A stretch of DNA of 38,069 nucleotides from an uncultured Ruminococcus sp. (GTDB lineage Bacteria > Bacillota > Clostridia > Oscillospirales > Acutalibacteraceae): positions 1 to 38,069 of the forward strand of contig CADBWP010000006.1 of assembly GCA_902798365.1 (NCBI GenBank). Direction: 5' to 3'. The notes under the pieces are model-generated. The model ran no database searches. It saw only the letters and a program-made list of their open reading frames with translations, and was not told where the DNA came from. A program made the position numbers and the translations under genes. Positions 17,501 through 25,697 of the stretch are shown one piece after another; positions within the stretch are counted from its first letter, which is position 1, and every line of letters begins with the position of its first letter.

Positions 17501-20500
17501 CGAAAGATCCAGATTCAGGTTTATCCCCGAGGAAGAAGGACAGTATGCCGTTTATTCGACCGGAGACAGAAGATATTACGGCGCCGTGCTTAACTCGGAA
17601 ATGAACAGGATTTACTCTACCTCCGGCGGCAAGCTGTCTTTTACGAGTATTTTCGGCAGCGGCTATACGTACTATCTGGACTTCGGCTTCAGCAGCGAGA
17701 CCGCTACCGGCTCGTTTGAGGTTACCCTTATCAAGTGTCCGCAGGCTCAGTCCTTAGGCTTTGAAAACGGCGACAGAATAAGCGGCTACCCCAACGAAAC
17801 GGCGACGCTCAAACCCGTTTTTCTGCCCGAGTATTCAATCAGCCAGAGCTTGACCTTTGAGTCCGCCGACACCGGCGTTGCCGAGGTTGACGAGGAAGGC
17901 ACGATCACCTTTAAGCAGGTGGGCGAGACCACCGTCACAGCCACCTCCTCGGCAGGGCTTACAGCTACCTGCAGGGTGGTCACCAAGGAATATGAGACCC
18001 TTTCAATAGGCGAGACCAAGACCTGCTCCATAAACGAAAAGGGCGGATCGGTTGTTTATAAAGTGACTGTCGCAGAGACCGCACCCTGGGTGTTCTGGTC
18101 TGCGGGCAGCAACGACACCTACGCATATCTTTACGATGAGGACTTCGAGCTTATCAGCGAGAATGACGACGGCGGAAGCAGTCACAACTTCCGCATAGCA
18201 GATAATCTTGAAGCGAACAAAACATATCTGCTCAAGGTAAGATTCTACAACTCCTCAAAGACGGGCAGATTCACCGTGGGAGCCGCGACAATTCCGTACG
18301 CGGACAGCCTTACAATAACTCCGTCCTCCATGACGGCTTATATCGGTTCGGAGCTGTCATTGAATACCGTTTTTGAACCGAGCGGCAGCTATAATGAGCC
18401 GTTAAGCTGGACAAGCTCAGACGACAGCGTTGTGTCGGTATCGTATGGCTCGGCTTATGCCACGGCGCTCGGCACAGCCACATTAACAGCCACCTCAGAG
18501 CGCGGACTGACCGCAACATGCGTGGTAACTGTCGTCGATCCTGAGCCGATCGCGCTCGACGAAGTGAAGGACGTGGATATGACCTATTCGGGCGAGATCG
18601 TCAAGTACAGATTCGTTCCCGAAACCTCGGGCTGCTATGTGTTTGAATCAACGGGCAACCTTGACACTTACGGAACGATGGAAACCGAGGACGGCGAACT
18701 GTTCGTTTCAAACGACAACGGCGGCACAATGTACAACTTCCATGCAAAGGCTGTTTTGGAGGCGGGACAAAGCTGCATTCTTACGGCAAATATCAGAGAC
18801 AAAGACAATGGCTCCTTCAAGGTGACCGTAAAGAGAGGCGTCACCGTTACGGGCATGGAGCTGTTATCGCCTCCCGACAAGCTCACCTGCATAAAAGGCT
18901 ACGAAGATTCAGGCGATGACGACTACACGGGTCTTTCGGTAAAAACCACATGGTCCGACGGCGAAGAGGTCGTGTGGAATTACGGCGACGGCAACTATGT
19001 GCGCGACGAGAAAATAAGCACCTATAGAACAATCAGCCATCCCTTAGGTTCCGATGAAGTAAGCGATGTTAATTTGATCGTCGAGTGCGGTGACTTTACG
19101 GTATCCTGTCCATATACCCTTTTGGAAAACCCCGTTGCGTCCATCGCGGTTACCGGCGGCGGCGTTTCCGTTATAGAAAACGCCGGCGGACATTGGAGTT
19201 ACCGATACAACCCCGTTACGAATGAGTATGATATTCCGTACTTTTATTACAGCTCATACGACACGAGCGATGTGGAGGTCACCGTTTATTACAAGAACGG
19301 CGCCACCGCCGTGACCCATGTCGGAGATGTGCTCGACGGCAGATATGTGTCCTACAGCAGCGACCAAGAAAGTAATCCGTGGACAATGGGCGGCAGCAAC
19401 GAGATCCTTGTTGAATACCTTGGTGTGACCGCGACCCTGAGCGCTGTGGTGACCGAAAACCCGGTTGAATCCATAACCGTTTTGGGTGAACCGGAACAAA
19501 ACCTTATAGAAAATATGGACGGCTACGAATCCAGCCGTTACAACAGCGAGACCGGCGAGGACGAGAATTATTTTTATTATTATCTTGACAAGTTAACCGG
19601 CGTTCCCGTCCGCATAAACTATAAGGACGGCAGCACGGTCACATCCTCTTTGGGCAACAGCGTCGACGGCTACAGAATCGGTATCACCTCTAATCAAAGC
19701 GAGACCCCGTTCACCCTGGGAAGCGGCAACACCGCCTATGTTACCTATATGGGCGTTGAGGCGCCTATGGGCATCACCGTTGAGCCCAATCCCGTAGATC
19801 ACCTGGAGCTGCTCGCGCCATCCGAAAACGTGCTCATCGAAAACGCCGACGGCAGAATATCTTCGCGTTATGATCCCATCTCGGGAACTAACTCCGATTA
19901 CTTCTACTACGAATTGTACACGCTTAGCGATGCGCGTGTAAAAATCTTCTTTAAGGACGGCACCACGGCAGAGTCTTGTGTGAATGAAAGTGTCAATGGC
20001 TATTATGTAAGCTATGGCGCCGACAGTCAAAGCGATACCCCGTTTACCGTAGGCAGCGACAACAGATACCTCATTACCTACATGGGTCACAGCGTTGAGG
20101 CTACCGCCACCGTGATCGAAAACCCCGTAACGGGAATAAGCGTTATCGGCGGCTACAGAGCGACCGTTATCGAAAACAACAACGGCTATTGGAACACGGC
20201 GTATAATCCCGACACGGGAGAATATGACATCCGTTATTACCATTACTACGGGGCGTCTCTCAGCGACATGAATCTGCTTGTCACCTTTGCCGACGGCTCC
20301 GCTCAAATGGCTCATGTGGGCGATGCGATAATGAATCACGCTATATCCACAACCAACAGTCAGTACAGTAATCCGTGGGTGATAGGCGGAGACAACTACC
20401 TCACCGTAAGCCTTCTGGGCTATTCCGAAACGGTTCCGGTAGATGTGCTTCCCAACCCCGTTGAAAGCATTTGGGTGGTCAGACCCACGGCAACCACACT

Positions 20501-21863
20501 CATCGAAAATTCTGACGGTTACTATTACAACTACAGCTCAAGCGAATCTTATTTTGAATACACCCTGCGCGACATAAGCGACGCGGTAATAGGCATCAAA
20601 AACACCGACGGCACGACCAAAACCGCAAACGTCGGCGATACGGTTGACGGCTACAAGGTGACATGGAGCGAAAACCAGGACAAGCAGCATTGGACGGTTG
20701 GCAGCGACAACTATGTTACAATAGACTACATGGGTCAAGAGACGCCAATGGCTATCACCATCGTCCCGACTCCCCTCAGCGACCTGACCGTAACATCTGC
20801 TCCCACACGCGTTTATGTTTATAACGACTCTTATTACGGCTACAACGACAGCTTCAACCCAAGCGACCTTACAGGTCTTGCATTTACCGCGACATTTAAA
20901 AACGGTACCGTAAAGCATTATACCGCTGCCGACATTCACGACGGCATGGTTGACGGGTACCCGATAAGCTACAGTACCACGTCCTTGCAAAAGGTCGGCA
21001 GCAACACCGTAAAATTCGGCTACATGGGTCTTTATGACGACTACACCGTTCAGGTTATCGACAATACCGTTTCCGGTCTTACGGTAACAAGGCTGCCGGA
21101 TGTTCCCGAATACTCGCAGTACTACTCACCCAACTGGAAGGGTATGCAGTTCAAGGTTTCGTACACAAACGGCTCCGAAAAGCTTGTGACCCTTACCGAC
21201 AGCAACACAGTCTATGGCTTCAGCAGCATGATGGGCTTCTTTATCGGCGTTGAGATAGACGGTAACATGGCGACGATCACTATGAACAGCTATTCGGGCG
21301 ATGATCACTTCGTACTCAGATACCTCGGAAAGCGGGTTGATATAACCGGTCTTACCTGCCGCACCGACAAGACCGTAAAGGATGTCAAGGTTGAGAATTT
21401 TGCCTACAACGGACAAAATATGCTCCTTAAGGCCACCTATGAGGACGGAACCACCGAGAACATCCGCCTTACCAACGTGAAGGACTGCCGCAAGGGTTGG
21501 GGCTCAAACGCGTTTACCGTAAGGGCGATGACCTCTAAGGGCTTGCTCACCTTCTACACTATCAATCCCGAAGAAGCGTCGAATTATCATCCCTACGACG
21601 TGTATGCTTTCGGCATCGATGTGCTGCTTGATTCGGCTCCCATTCTGGGCGACGTTGACGGCGACGGTACGGTTACGATAGGCGACGTAACTCTCATTCA
21701 ATGCTATATTGCCGAGTACCCCATCACCGACACAGACAGAATGTTACTGTGCGGTGACGTTGACGGCAACGGCAGGGTGAATATAAAAGACGCCACCGCT
21801 GTTCAGCGTTATCTTGCAGACTTCGGCAACCCCTACGGCATAGGAAACAAAATAACAGGCTGA
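14505..21863 (+). CDS. Giant secreted repeat protein: PPC-like/Big_2 Ig modules, second Ig-like repeat family, C-terminal dockerin
   Basis: 2452 residues. The signal peptide is MIKKTVSVLLAVLMLAGLVP with probable cleavage near AFAAE (about residue 28-30). From about residue 40 to 1449, eight PPC-like beta modules (pattern: FVPE..G.Y.F.STG..DTYGYL...NFR....L..G.TYY) alternate with seven Big_2 Ig-like modules (LSG..G....L...P.......SWSSSD.SVA.V...G.V....GTATITATS..G). From about 1450 to 2378 a second family of roughly 100-110-residue modules follows (ENP-V-x-SI ... IEN..GY ... DGTT ... VDGY.VSYS ... GSDN...YMG). Residues 2382-2443 form a type I dockerin with two Ca loops (GDVDGDGTV, GDVDGNGRV). 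No catalytic domain was seen. Probably cell-surface or cellulosome-associated, binding a cohesin; the ligand is unknown. Single-gene transcript between terminators. Confidence 0.88.
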   Translation: MIKKTVSVLLAVLMLAGLVPAGAFQAFAAETDAAVSDDPYPTLTLGETTTVTITREGNNYQYYTVTSEETVGCTFYSTGDHDTVAYLYDEDMNQINYNDDYNGRNFSLTQVLYAGETYYLRLSLYSYNYDDEGKITFDLHTELSDTADWVSITQGSEISGYTGTEIQLDATLSPSDAPQESFTWTSSDTSVVEVDQSYQNQNYCRVRLVAAGTATVTASVPSGPCAQAAITVLDPEEIQVGTPQHVSITTAGARVMYRFVAPASRTYGFYSSSADGEYLETYGNLYNSEMNHIAGNYNGAGNGHFRIVKQLTEGETCYIGAQFYYSEDTGEFDLNVEEVPYAESISITSGNTLSGFVGYRTYLETMQSPENSVHENVSWESSAPEVASVSYYGEVSFKTPGTAVITATTERGLTDTCTVTVYDYIPLTPDTAATAVIPNSGNFAKFKFTAPKTATYEFYSSNASYGAYAILGTLNDGYEDQLTYKSSESDNNFHLQYALTEGVTYYLCAGFNYSNSTGEFDVTVTELPTATGMDITQGTELSGKVGNIIPLSVSFTPQNSAVESVTWESSDDSVLTVSYNGEVRCIGGGVATVTATSANGLTAECEITVAGAESVYAGEPKEVRITTPGDVAIYKFVPETTGKYSFYSTGDYDTYGYLLDSVMDTVDYNDDGGIGSNFKIIAQLEAGNTYFVKSRFYSNDTKGSFDLHVEEVPAATGISIVRDGSLSGYPGDGIRLSVQMIPENAESESISWSTSDSSIADVDEYDGYLRLRAPGTAEITATTGSGFTDTVTVTVLDYVDIEEDEVKSVTITNELKTAWFRFVPEESRSYVFSSSGMLNPCGVVYDGDLNYLNEASYGGQGSNFRFSCELTGGETYYFKTYLDYYDATGTYSVKVSPIPYAESMTISARTLAGCEGEWINMSTDFLPAGTAYESVSWQSSDTSVATVDDYGEVHLISAGTADITATSQRGLTDTVTVRVKSIEDITAGETKTINVTSPGERSRFRFIPEEEGQYAVYSTGDRRYYGAVLNSEMNRIYSTSGGKLSFTSIFGSGYTYYLDFGFSSETATGSFEVTLIKCPQAQSLGFENGDRISGYPNETATLKPVFLPEYSISQSLTFESADTGVAEVDEEGTITFKQVGETTVTATSSAGLTATCRVVTKEYETLSIGETKTCSINEKGGSVVYKVTVAETAPWVFWSAGSNDTYAYLYDEDFELISENDDGGSSHNFRIADNLEANKTYLLKVRFYNSSKTGRFTVGAATIPYADSLTITPSSMTAYIGSELSLNTVFEPSGSYNEPLSWTSSDDSVVSVSYGSAYATALGTATLTATSERGLTATCVVTVVDPEPIALDEVKDVDMTYSGEIVKYRFVPETSGCYVFESTGNLDTYGTMETEDGELFVSNDNGGTMYNFHAKAVLEAGQSCILTANIRDKDNGSFKVTVKRGVTVTGMELLSPPDKLTCIKGYEDSGDDDYTGLSVKTTWSDGEEVVWNYGDGNYVRDEKISTYRTISHPLGSDEVSDVNLIVECGDFTVSCPYTLLENPVASIAVTGGGVSVIENAGGHWSYRYNPVTNEYDIPYFYYSSYDTSDVEVTVYYKNGATAVTHVGDVLDGRYVSYSSDQESNPWTMGGSNEILVEYLGVTATLSAVVTENPVESITVLGEPEQNLIENMDGYESSRYNSETGEDENYFYYYLDKLTGVPVRINYKDGSTVTSSLGNSVDGYRIGITSNQSETPFTLGSGNTAYVTYMGVEAPMGITVEPNPVDHLELLAPSENVLIENADGRISSRYDPISGTNSDYFYYELYTLSDARVKIFFKDGTTAESCVNESVNGYYVSYGADSQSDTPFTVGSDNRYLITYMGHSVEATATVIENPVTGISVIGGYRATVIENNNGYWNTAYNPDTGEYDIRYYHYYGASLSDMNLLVTFADGSAQMAHVGDAIMNHAISTTNSQYSNPWVIGGDNYLTVSLLGYSETVPVDVLPNPVESIWVVRPTATTLIENSDGYYYNYSSSESYFEYTLRDISDAVIGIKNTDGTTKTANVGDTVDGYKVTWSENQDKQHWTVGSDNYVTIDYMGQETPMAITIVPTPLSDLTVTSAPTRVYVYNDSYYGYNDSFNPSDLTGLAFTATFKNGTVKHYTAADIHDGMVDGYPISYSTTSLQKVGSNTVKFGYMGLYDDYTVQVIDNTVSGLTVTRLPDVPEYSQYYSPNWKGMQFKVSYTNGSEKLVTLTDSNTVYGFSSMMGFFIGVEIDGNMATITMNSYSGDDHFVLRYLGKRVDITGLTCRTDKTVKDVKVENFAYNGQNMLLKATYEDGTTENIRLTNVKDCRKGWGSNAFTVRAMTSKGLLTFYTINPEEASNYHPYDVYAFGIDVLLDSAPILGDVDGDGTVTIGDVTLIQCYIAEYPITDTDRMLLCGDVDGNGRVNIKDATAVQRYLADFGNPYGIGNKITG
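14620..18850 (+). repeat. Alternating PPC-like + Big_2 repeats (about 180 residues per unit)
   Basis: Within the giant gene, eight PPC-like and seven Big_2 modules alternate regularly. Unit boundaries can be recognised by recurring ETKTV/ITxxG starts and by SSD.SVA and GTA.ITATS.RGLT.T motifs. The copies differ substantially at the amino-acid level, so they are old duplications rather than recent perfect repeats. Confidence 0.8.
19134..20774 (+). repeat. Five ~109-residue tandem modules (residues 1544-2090)
   Basis: Units begin at bases 19134, 19464, 19794, 20127 and 20460, nearly equal spacings of 330-333 bases plus a shorter last unit. Each starts after an ENP or PNP tripeptide with V-x-SI-x-V, then I-E-N-x-x-G-Y, a Tyr-rich Y-F-Y-Y cluster, K-D-G-T/S-T, V-D-G-Y and G-S-D-N ... 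Y-M-G. More divergent copies flank them (about 18851-19133 and 20775-21640). Confidence 0.85.
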
Positions 21864-21896
21864 CGGCTGTTTAACTCGCCTGTTAAGGCTTAAATC

Positions 21897-21938
21897 AAAA
21901 ATCCCTTTCCGCTCCTTGTGATGCGGAAAGGGATTTTG
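21897..21938. terminator. Bidirectional terminator hairpin
   Basis: A long stem AAAATCCCTTTCCGC / GCGGAAAGGGATTTT with a 10-base loop and T/A flanks on both sides. It can end the giant gene (plus) and the ABC transporter operon (minus). Confidence 0.85.
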
Positions 21939-21970
21939 CTTAGAGATGATTTACGGTACCGTTTTTATAT

Positions 21971-22114
21971 TTAGAAAACCACGGCGTTCCGTATGATGTC
22001 AATACTTTTTGTAAGGGCAGTAATTATATGACTGCAGCGCTCATCATAAAACGGCATAACCTTGCGGACGTTGTCGTCGTATTGACCTGCATTTAATACG
22101 GATTTATTGTCCAT
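21971..22114 (-). pseudogene. N-terminal stub of a class I SAM methyltransferase (47 codons)
   Basis: Starts at ATG 22114 with a good ribosome site (AAGGAAG) and ends at a stop at 21971. The peptide MDNKSVLNAGQYDDNVRKVM continues with PFYDER, which resembles the first residues of small SAM-dependent methyltransferases (x-N-A-x-x-YD-x-x-VRK-x-x-PFYDE). The SAM-binding motif that should follow (DLGCGTG-like) is absent, so the gene is truncated. It lies 14 bases downstream of the ABC permease stop on the same strand. A functional 47-residue peptide is possible but unlikely. The family call rests on a short match. Confidence 0.45.
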
Positions 22115-22128
22115 TGCAATGCTCTTCC

Positions 22129-23715
22129 TTACAGCTTTGAAAACGCGGTTGCGCCCTTTGTGCATATCCATCTGTACAGCAGCACGTCGGCAACGGCGTA
22201 AATTACCGTCCATATCGCCAAATACGCAGCCGCTCCGATGACGCCGCCTGTCAGAATATACGCTGCGCCGAACAGCAGGACAAGCCCCCAGCAGCCAAAG
22301 ACAGCCACTAATGCGGCGCCGCTCTGCTTTATAGGTATTATCTCGGAGGTCCAGACGAGCATAGGGCTTCTCACGCCCAAAAACATATCAAACAGCGATG
22401 TAAACACTCCGAAAACAAGCGGAAGGACTGCAACCATCACCTTCTCCGCCACAGACGACTGAACCGCTATCGCCGCGCAAACCGAAGCGAACAGCATGGG
22501 CAGCTCGGTGAGTATGAGCTGAACGGCGGCTTTTGCTTTTAGCACGGTTTTTGGGTCAACGGGCAGCGACTGCGGTATCCAAAGGCTTTTTCCCTCAAGC
22601 GACACCGACGGGATCGCCGTGGCGATCATCGACGCCGCAAGCATAAGCGCGGCGCAGAATATTACCCCCGAGGCGTCGGATATGCTTTTGAGCAGCTCGC
22701 AAATTTCGGCGCCCTTTATAAGCATGAACACGCCCAATGCGGGCAGCACTATAACGCCCAGAGCGCAGTTGAGCATATAGTTGGGGCTTGACGCAAGGCG
22801 CGCAAATTCCTTTGAAAGCAAGGCGCGAAAGGCGGATCTTTCCTTTGCTCTTCTTTCAACATAGCGAACCTTTTTTGAGCTTCCGCTCGAGGTCGCCAGC
22901 TTCAAAAAGCTGCGCGACAGTATGAACACGGTAAGCGCGAGCAACGCCGCCGTTGCCGCCGCAAATACCGCCGTTGCCGCAAGGTCGCCTTCGCCTATGC
23001 TGCCGAACATGTACAGCACATAGGCGGAGCTTTTTATATTTGTGCCGTAAGCCACGGCGTTTTCGACAATGTCCCGTATCAGGCTTTGAGCCCTGAAATA
23101 TACAAGGTAATAAACACCGATGAACGCAAGGGCGATGAGCACGGTGATAAAGCTTTTGTTTTTGAGCTTAAGGCTGACCCTCGCCACCACCAGCCCCAGC
23201 AGGCAGGACAGTATCAGCACTAAAAAAGAGATTATCAAAAACAAAACGATTCCGCCGACAACGTTTGCCGCCGTTGCGCCCGCGACCGCCCAGCGCACGA
23301 TAAGCGCGGGCAGCATCACAACGCCCGAATAAAGTGCGCCAAGCAGATAAACGTTGAGCAGCCGTGAGGTGATTATAGTCCTTACGGGAATCGGCATTGA
23401 CAGCAGCAGGTCGTTGTCCTTTGGCAGATAAAGTCCCGAATATGTGTTGAACACGCTGCCAAACGCGCCGAGGGTGACGGCTATTCCGCTCATCAGCACG
23501 TAATACAGCCAGCCCATGCCCACGCTCACAAGCCCTGCGCACAGCCCCAGCGACAAGAATGTGAAGGTGCCGCCGAGGATCCCGAATAATAGGAGCCCGA
23601 ACAAAACAAACATCATAACAACGCCGCCCTTAGAGCGAGCCTTGCCGGTTTTTCGGTTGTAAAAGTAGCTTCTGAAAACCTCGGCTACCTGTTTTTTCAG
23701 CAGTACCCCAAGCAT
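22129..23715 (-). CDS. Putative ABC exporter permease
   Basis: 528 residues with about twelve hydrophobic segments, beginning MLGVLLKKQVAEVFRSYFYN, typical of large ABC-2-type exporter membrane subunits of Clostridia. A conserved early motif is YLPKDNDLLLSMPIPVRTI, found in this family after the first helices (extracellular or elbow region). A cytoplasmic charged segment (KKVRYVERRAKERSAFRALL) divides two hydrophobic halves, so it may act as a fused dimer. The ATPase gene directly precedes it with no gap, forming a two-gene exporter. The substrate is unknown; relatives move drugs, lipids or peptides. Confidence 0.85.
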   Translation of the reverse strand: MLGVLLKKQVAEVFRSYFYNRKTGKARSKGGVVMMFVLFGLLLFGILGGTFTFLSLGLCAGLVSVGMGWLYYVLMSGIAVTLGAFGSVFNTYSGLYLPKDNDLLLSMPIPVRTIITSRLLNVYLLGALYSGVVMLPALIVRWAVAGATAANVVGGIVLFLIISFLVLILSCLLGLVVARVSLKLKNKSFITVLIALAFIGVYYLVYFRAQSLIRDIVENAVAYGTNIKSSAYVLYMFGSIGEGDLAATAVFAAATAALLALTVFILSRSFLKLATSSGSSKKVRYVERRAKERSAFRALLSKEFARLASSPNYMLNCALGVIVLPALGVFMLIKGAEICELLKSISDASGVIFCAALMLAASMIATAIPSVSLEGKSLWIPQSLPVDPKTVLKAKAAVQLILTELPMLFASVCAAIAVQSSVAEKVMVAVLPLVFGVFTSLFDMFLGVRSPMLVWTSEIIPIKQSGAALVAVFGCWGLVLLFGAAYILTGGVIGAAAYLAIWTVIYAVADVLLYRWICTKGATAFSKL

Positions 23716-24423
23716 TTATTCCGCCTCCAGTTCGAGGAATACCTCCTCAAGGCTTTCGTCGCCCTTAACATCCTCCATGGTGCCGGACTTTATCAGCCTG
23801 CCCTGCTTTATTATAGCCACCTTGTCGCAGAGCTTTTCGGCGACCTCAAGCACATGTGTCGAGAAAAATATAGCGCCGCCTGCGTCGCAATGCATACGCA
23901 TCATTTCCTTCAGCTTGAAGGCGGCTTTGGGGTCGAGCCCCACAAACGGCTCGTCCATAATGATGAGCTTTGGGGAGTGTATCCACGCAGAAATGACCGC
24001 CAGCTTCTGCTTCATTCCGTGAGAATAGGACGCGATGGGCTGGGCAAGGTCGTTCGTAAGCTCAAAGGCGTCGGCGTATTTTCTTATAAGCTCCTGCCTT
24101 TCGTCAGCCGCAACCCCGTAAATGTCGGCTATAAAGTTCAGATATTTTATGCCGCTCATAAAGTCGTACAAATCGGGATTATCGGGTATGTAGGCGAGCG
24201 CCTGCTTGCTTTTTACCGGATCCTTTCTGACCGAAACGCCGTCTATGTATATTTCTCCGCTGTCACAGTCAAGAATACCTGCCGTACATTTGAGCGTTGT
24301 GGTTTTTCCTGCGCCGTTGTGGCCGATAAAGCCGTATATCTCGCCGCGCCGGATGTGCAGGGACAGCTCATCCACCGCCTTTTTTTCGTCATATGTTTTT
24401 GTCAGTCCTTCGATTCTTAGCAT
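23716..24423 (-). CDS. ABC transporter ATP-binding protein
   Basis: 235 residues from the ATG at 24423, preceded by AGGAGG (on the minus strand); the longer frame upstream lacks a site. Walker A is GHNGAGKTT, the Q-loop region is AYIPDNPDLYDFM, the signature is YSHGMKQKLAV (degenerate LSGGQ, common in exporters of this type), Walker B is LIIMDEPFVGLDP, and the H-loop is FFSTHV. It drives the permease encoded immediately downstream (22129-23715). Confidence 0.95.
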   Translation of the reverse strand: MLRIEGLTKTYDEKKAVDELSLHIRRGEIYGFIGHNGAGKTTTLKCTAGILDCDSGEIYIDGVSVRKDPVKSKQALAYIPDNPDLYDFMSGIKYLNFIADIYGVAADERQELIRKYADAFELTNDLAQPIASYSHGMKQKLAVISAWIHSPKLIIMDEPFVGLDPKAAFKLKEMMRMHCDAGGAIFFSTHVLEVAEKLCDKVAIIKQGRLIKSGTMEDVKGDESLEEVFLELEAE

Positions 24424-24457
24424 TTGGGTTCCTCCTGTCCCGATAGTCTGTGTTATA

Positions 24458-24486
24458 ATTATATATAATGCTAAGCCATTCGTCAA
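24458..24486 (-). promoter_or_regulatory. Sigma-A-type promoter of the ABC exporter operon
   Basis: On the minus strand TTGACG (24481-24486), 17-bp spacer, consensus TATAAT (24458-24463), 34 bp before the ATG. Confidence 0.8.
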
Positions 24487-24534
24487 CAGAAACGCAATCA
24501 ACAATATATTTCCTTTACGGAATTATAATTTTGC

Positions 24535-24563
24535 TTGCATAATCGCGCGGTATATTGTATTAT
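24535..24563 (+). promoter_or_regulatory. Possible promoter of the thioesterase operon
   Basis: TTGCAT (24535-24540), 17-bp spacer, TATTAT (24558-24563), 30 bp before the ATG at 24594. The -35 is imperfect. Confidence 0.5.
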
Positions 24564-24593
24564 TATCTGTGTATTTTACTTTGGGGTGATCGT

Positions 24594-24977
24594 ATGACGA
24601 AAAACACTATAACAAAAACCGTTACGGTTGACGAGGCGCGGCTTGCCTGCAATATGGGCAGCGGAAGCCTGCGCGTGCTGGCAACTCCGGCGGTGGTCGC
24701 GCTTATGGAGAACGCGGCTGCGGAGCTTGCGCAAGGGCTTATCGGCGACGAAGCGCTCACAACGGTGGGCACGGCAATTTCGGTAGAGCACACCTCGCCC
24801 ACGCCCCTGGGGGCAGAGATTTCGGCTACAGCGGTTCTTACGGGTCAGAACGGCAGAACGTTTGAGTTTGAGGTTACCGCGCACGACGCCGGCGGACAGA
24901 TAGCCCGCGGAACTCACACTCGGGTAAGCGTAAAGGCGTACAAATTTCAGGCAAAGGCGGACGGAAAATTTGAGTAA
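24594..24977 (+). CDS. Hotdog-fold thioesterase family protein
   Basis: 127 residues from the ATG at 24594 after GGGGTGA. It matches the fluoroacetyl-CoA-thioesterase-like (FlK-type) hotdog family: TVDEARLACNMGSGSLRVLATPAVVALMENAA (split here: TVDEARLACNMGSGSLRVLA, then TPAVVALMENAA), TTVGTAISVEHTSPTPLG and a final strand FEFEVTAHDAGGQIARGTHTR. It probably hydrolyses an acyl-CoA; the substrate is not readable. It overlaps the HAD gene by 8 bases. Confidence 0.88.
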   Translation: MTKNTITKTVTVDEARLACNMGSGSLRVLATPAVVALMENAAAELAQGLIGDEALTTVGTAISVEHTSPTPLGAEISATAVLTGQNGRTFEFEVTAHDAGGQIARGTHTRVSVKAYKFQAKADGKFE

Positions 24978-25632
24978 GTACAAATACGTTTTATTTGACC
25001 TTGACGGCACAGTCAGCCAAAGTGCAGAGGGCATACGCCGCTCGCTTGAGCACGCGATAACCGTCATGGGCGCGCCCATGCCCGACCTTTCCGACTACAC
25101 GCTCTACATCGGGCCTCCGCTCATAGATACCTTTATAAACCTTGTGGGGCTCGACAAAGAAGACGCGGAGCGCGGCTCGCAGCTTTACCGCGATTATTAT
25201 GACCTGCACGGCAAAAAGCTGAACACGGCATACGACGGCATAGAGGATGTGCTGAAAATTCTCAGAGAGAATAATATGCGCACGGCGGTGTGCACCTCAA
25301 AATACGAGCCCTTCGCACGCGAGATCGTCGATATCCTCGGACTGACGGATTACTTTGACGCGGTGTGCGGCTCAAACCTTGACGGCAGCCGCAAGGATAA
25401 GCGCGACCTTATCCCATACGCCGTGGGCTCCCTCGGCGGCGACTTTGACATTGACAAAGAGCAGACGGTCATGCTGGGCGACACCTATTTTGACGCGCGC
25501 GGAGCAAGGCTGTGCGGCGTTGACTTCATAGGCGTGCGCTACGGCTACGGCTCGGTAAGTGCCATGGAGGACGAAGGCGCTACGGTGTTTGCCGACACTC
25601 CGCAGGAGCTTGCGCGGCTGCTGTGTGAATAA
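24970..25632 (+). CDS. HAD-family hydrolase (phosphoglycolate-phosphatase-like)
   Basis: 220 residues, TTG start inside the end of the thioesterase gene. HAD motif I is LFDLDGTVSQS (nucleophile Asp in DxDGT), motif II is AVCTSKYE, motif III is the Lys around RKDKRDLIP, and motif IV is VMLGDTYFDARGA. A helical cap lies at about residues 17-85. Related to PpaX/Gph-type small-molecule phosphatases; the true substrate is uncertain. Translationally coupled to the thioesterase. Confidence 0.9.
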   Translation: MSKYKYVLFDLDGTVSQSAEGIRRSLEHAITVMGAPMPDLSDYTLYIGPPLIDTFINLVGLDKEDAERGSQLYRDYYDLHGKKLNTAYDGIEDVLKILRENNMRTAVCTSKYEPFAREIVDILGLTDYFDAVCGSNLDGSRKDKRDLIPYAVGSLGGDFDIDKEQTVMLGDTYFDARGARLCGVDFIGVRYGYGSVSAMEDEGATVFADTPQELARLLCE

Positions 25633-25697
25633 AACAAAAAACATCCGCATAGAATTGATCAGGGCGTTCTGCCCGATCACGGTTGCGGAGGAATATC

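Noticed and set aside
19593-20339. 248-codon minus-strand ORF within the giant repeat gene
   Set aside because: Shadow frame created by the biased codon use of the repeats; no start signals and no recognisable protein.
25656-25679. Inverted repeat TGATCAGGGC / GCCCGATCA as a terminator after the HAD gene
   Set aside because: It has a bulge and no T-run and ends next to the DUF4830 ribosome site; at most a weak leader hairpin.
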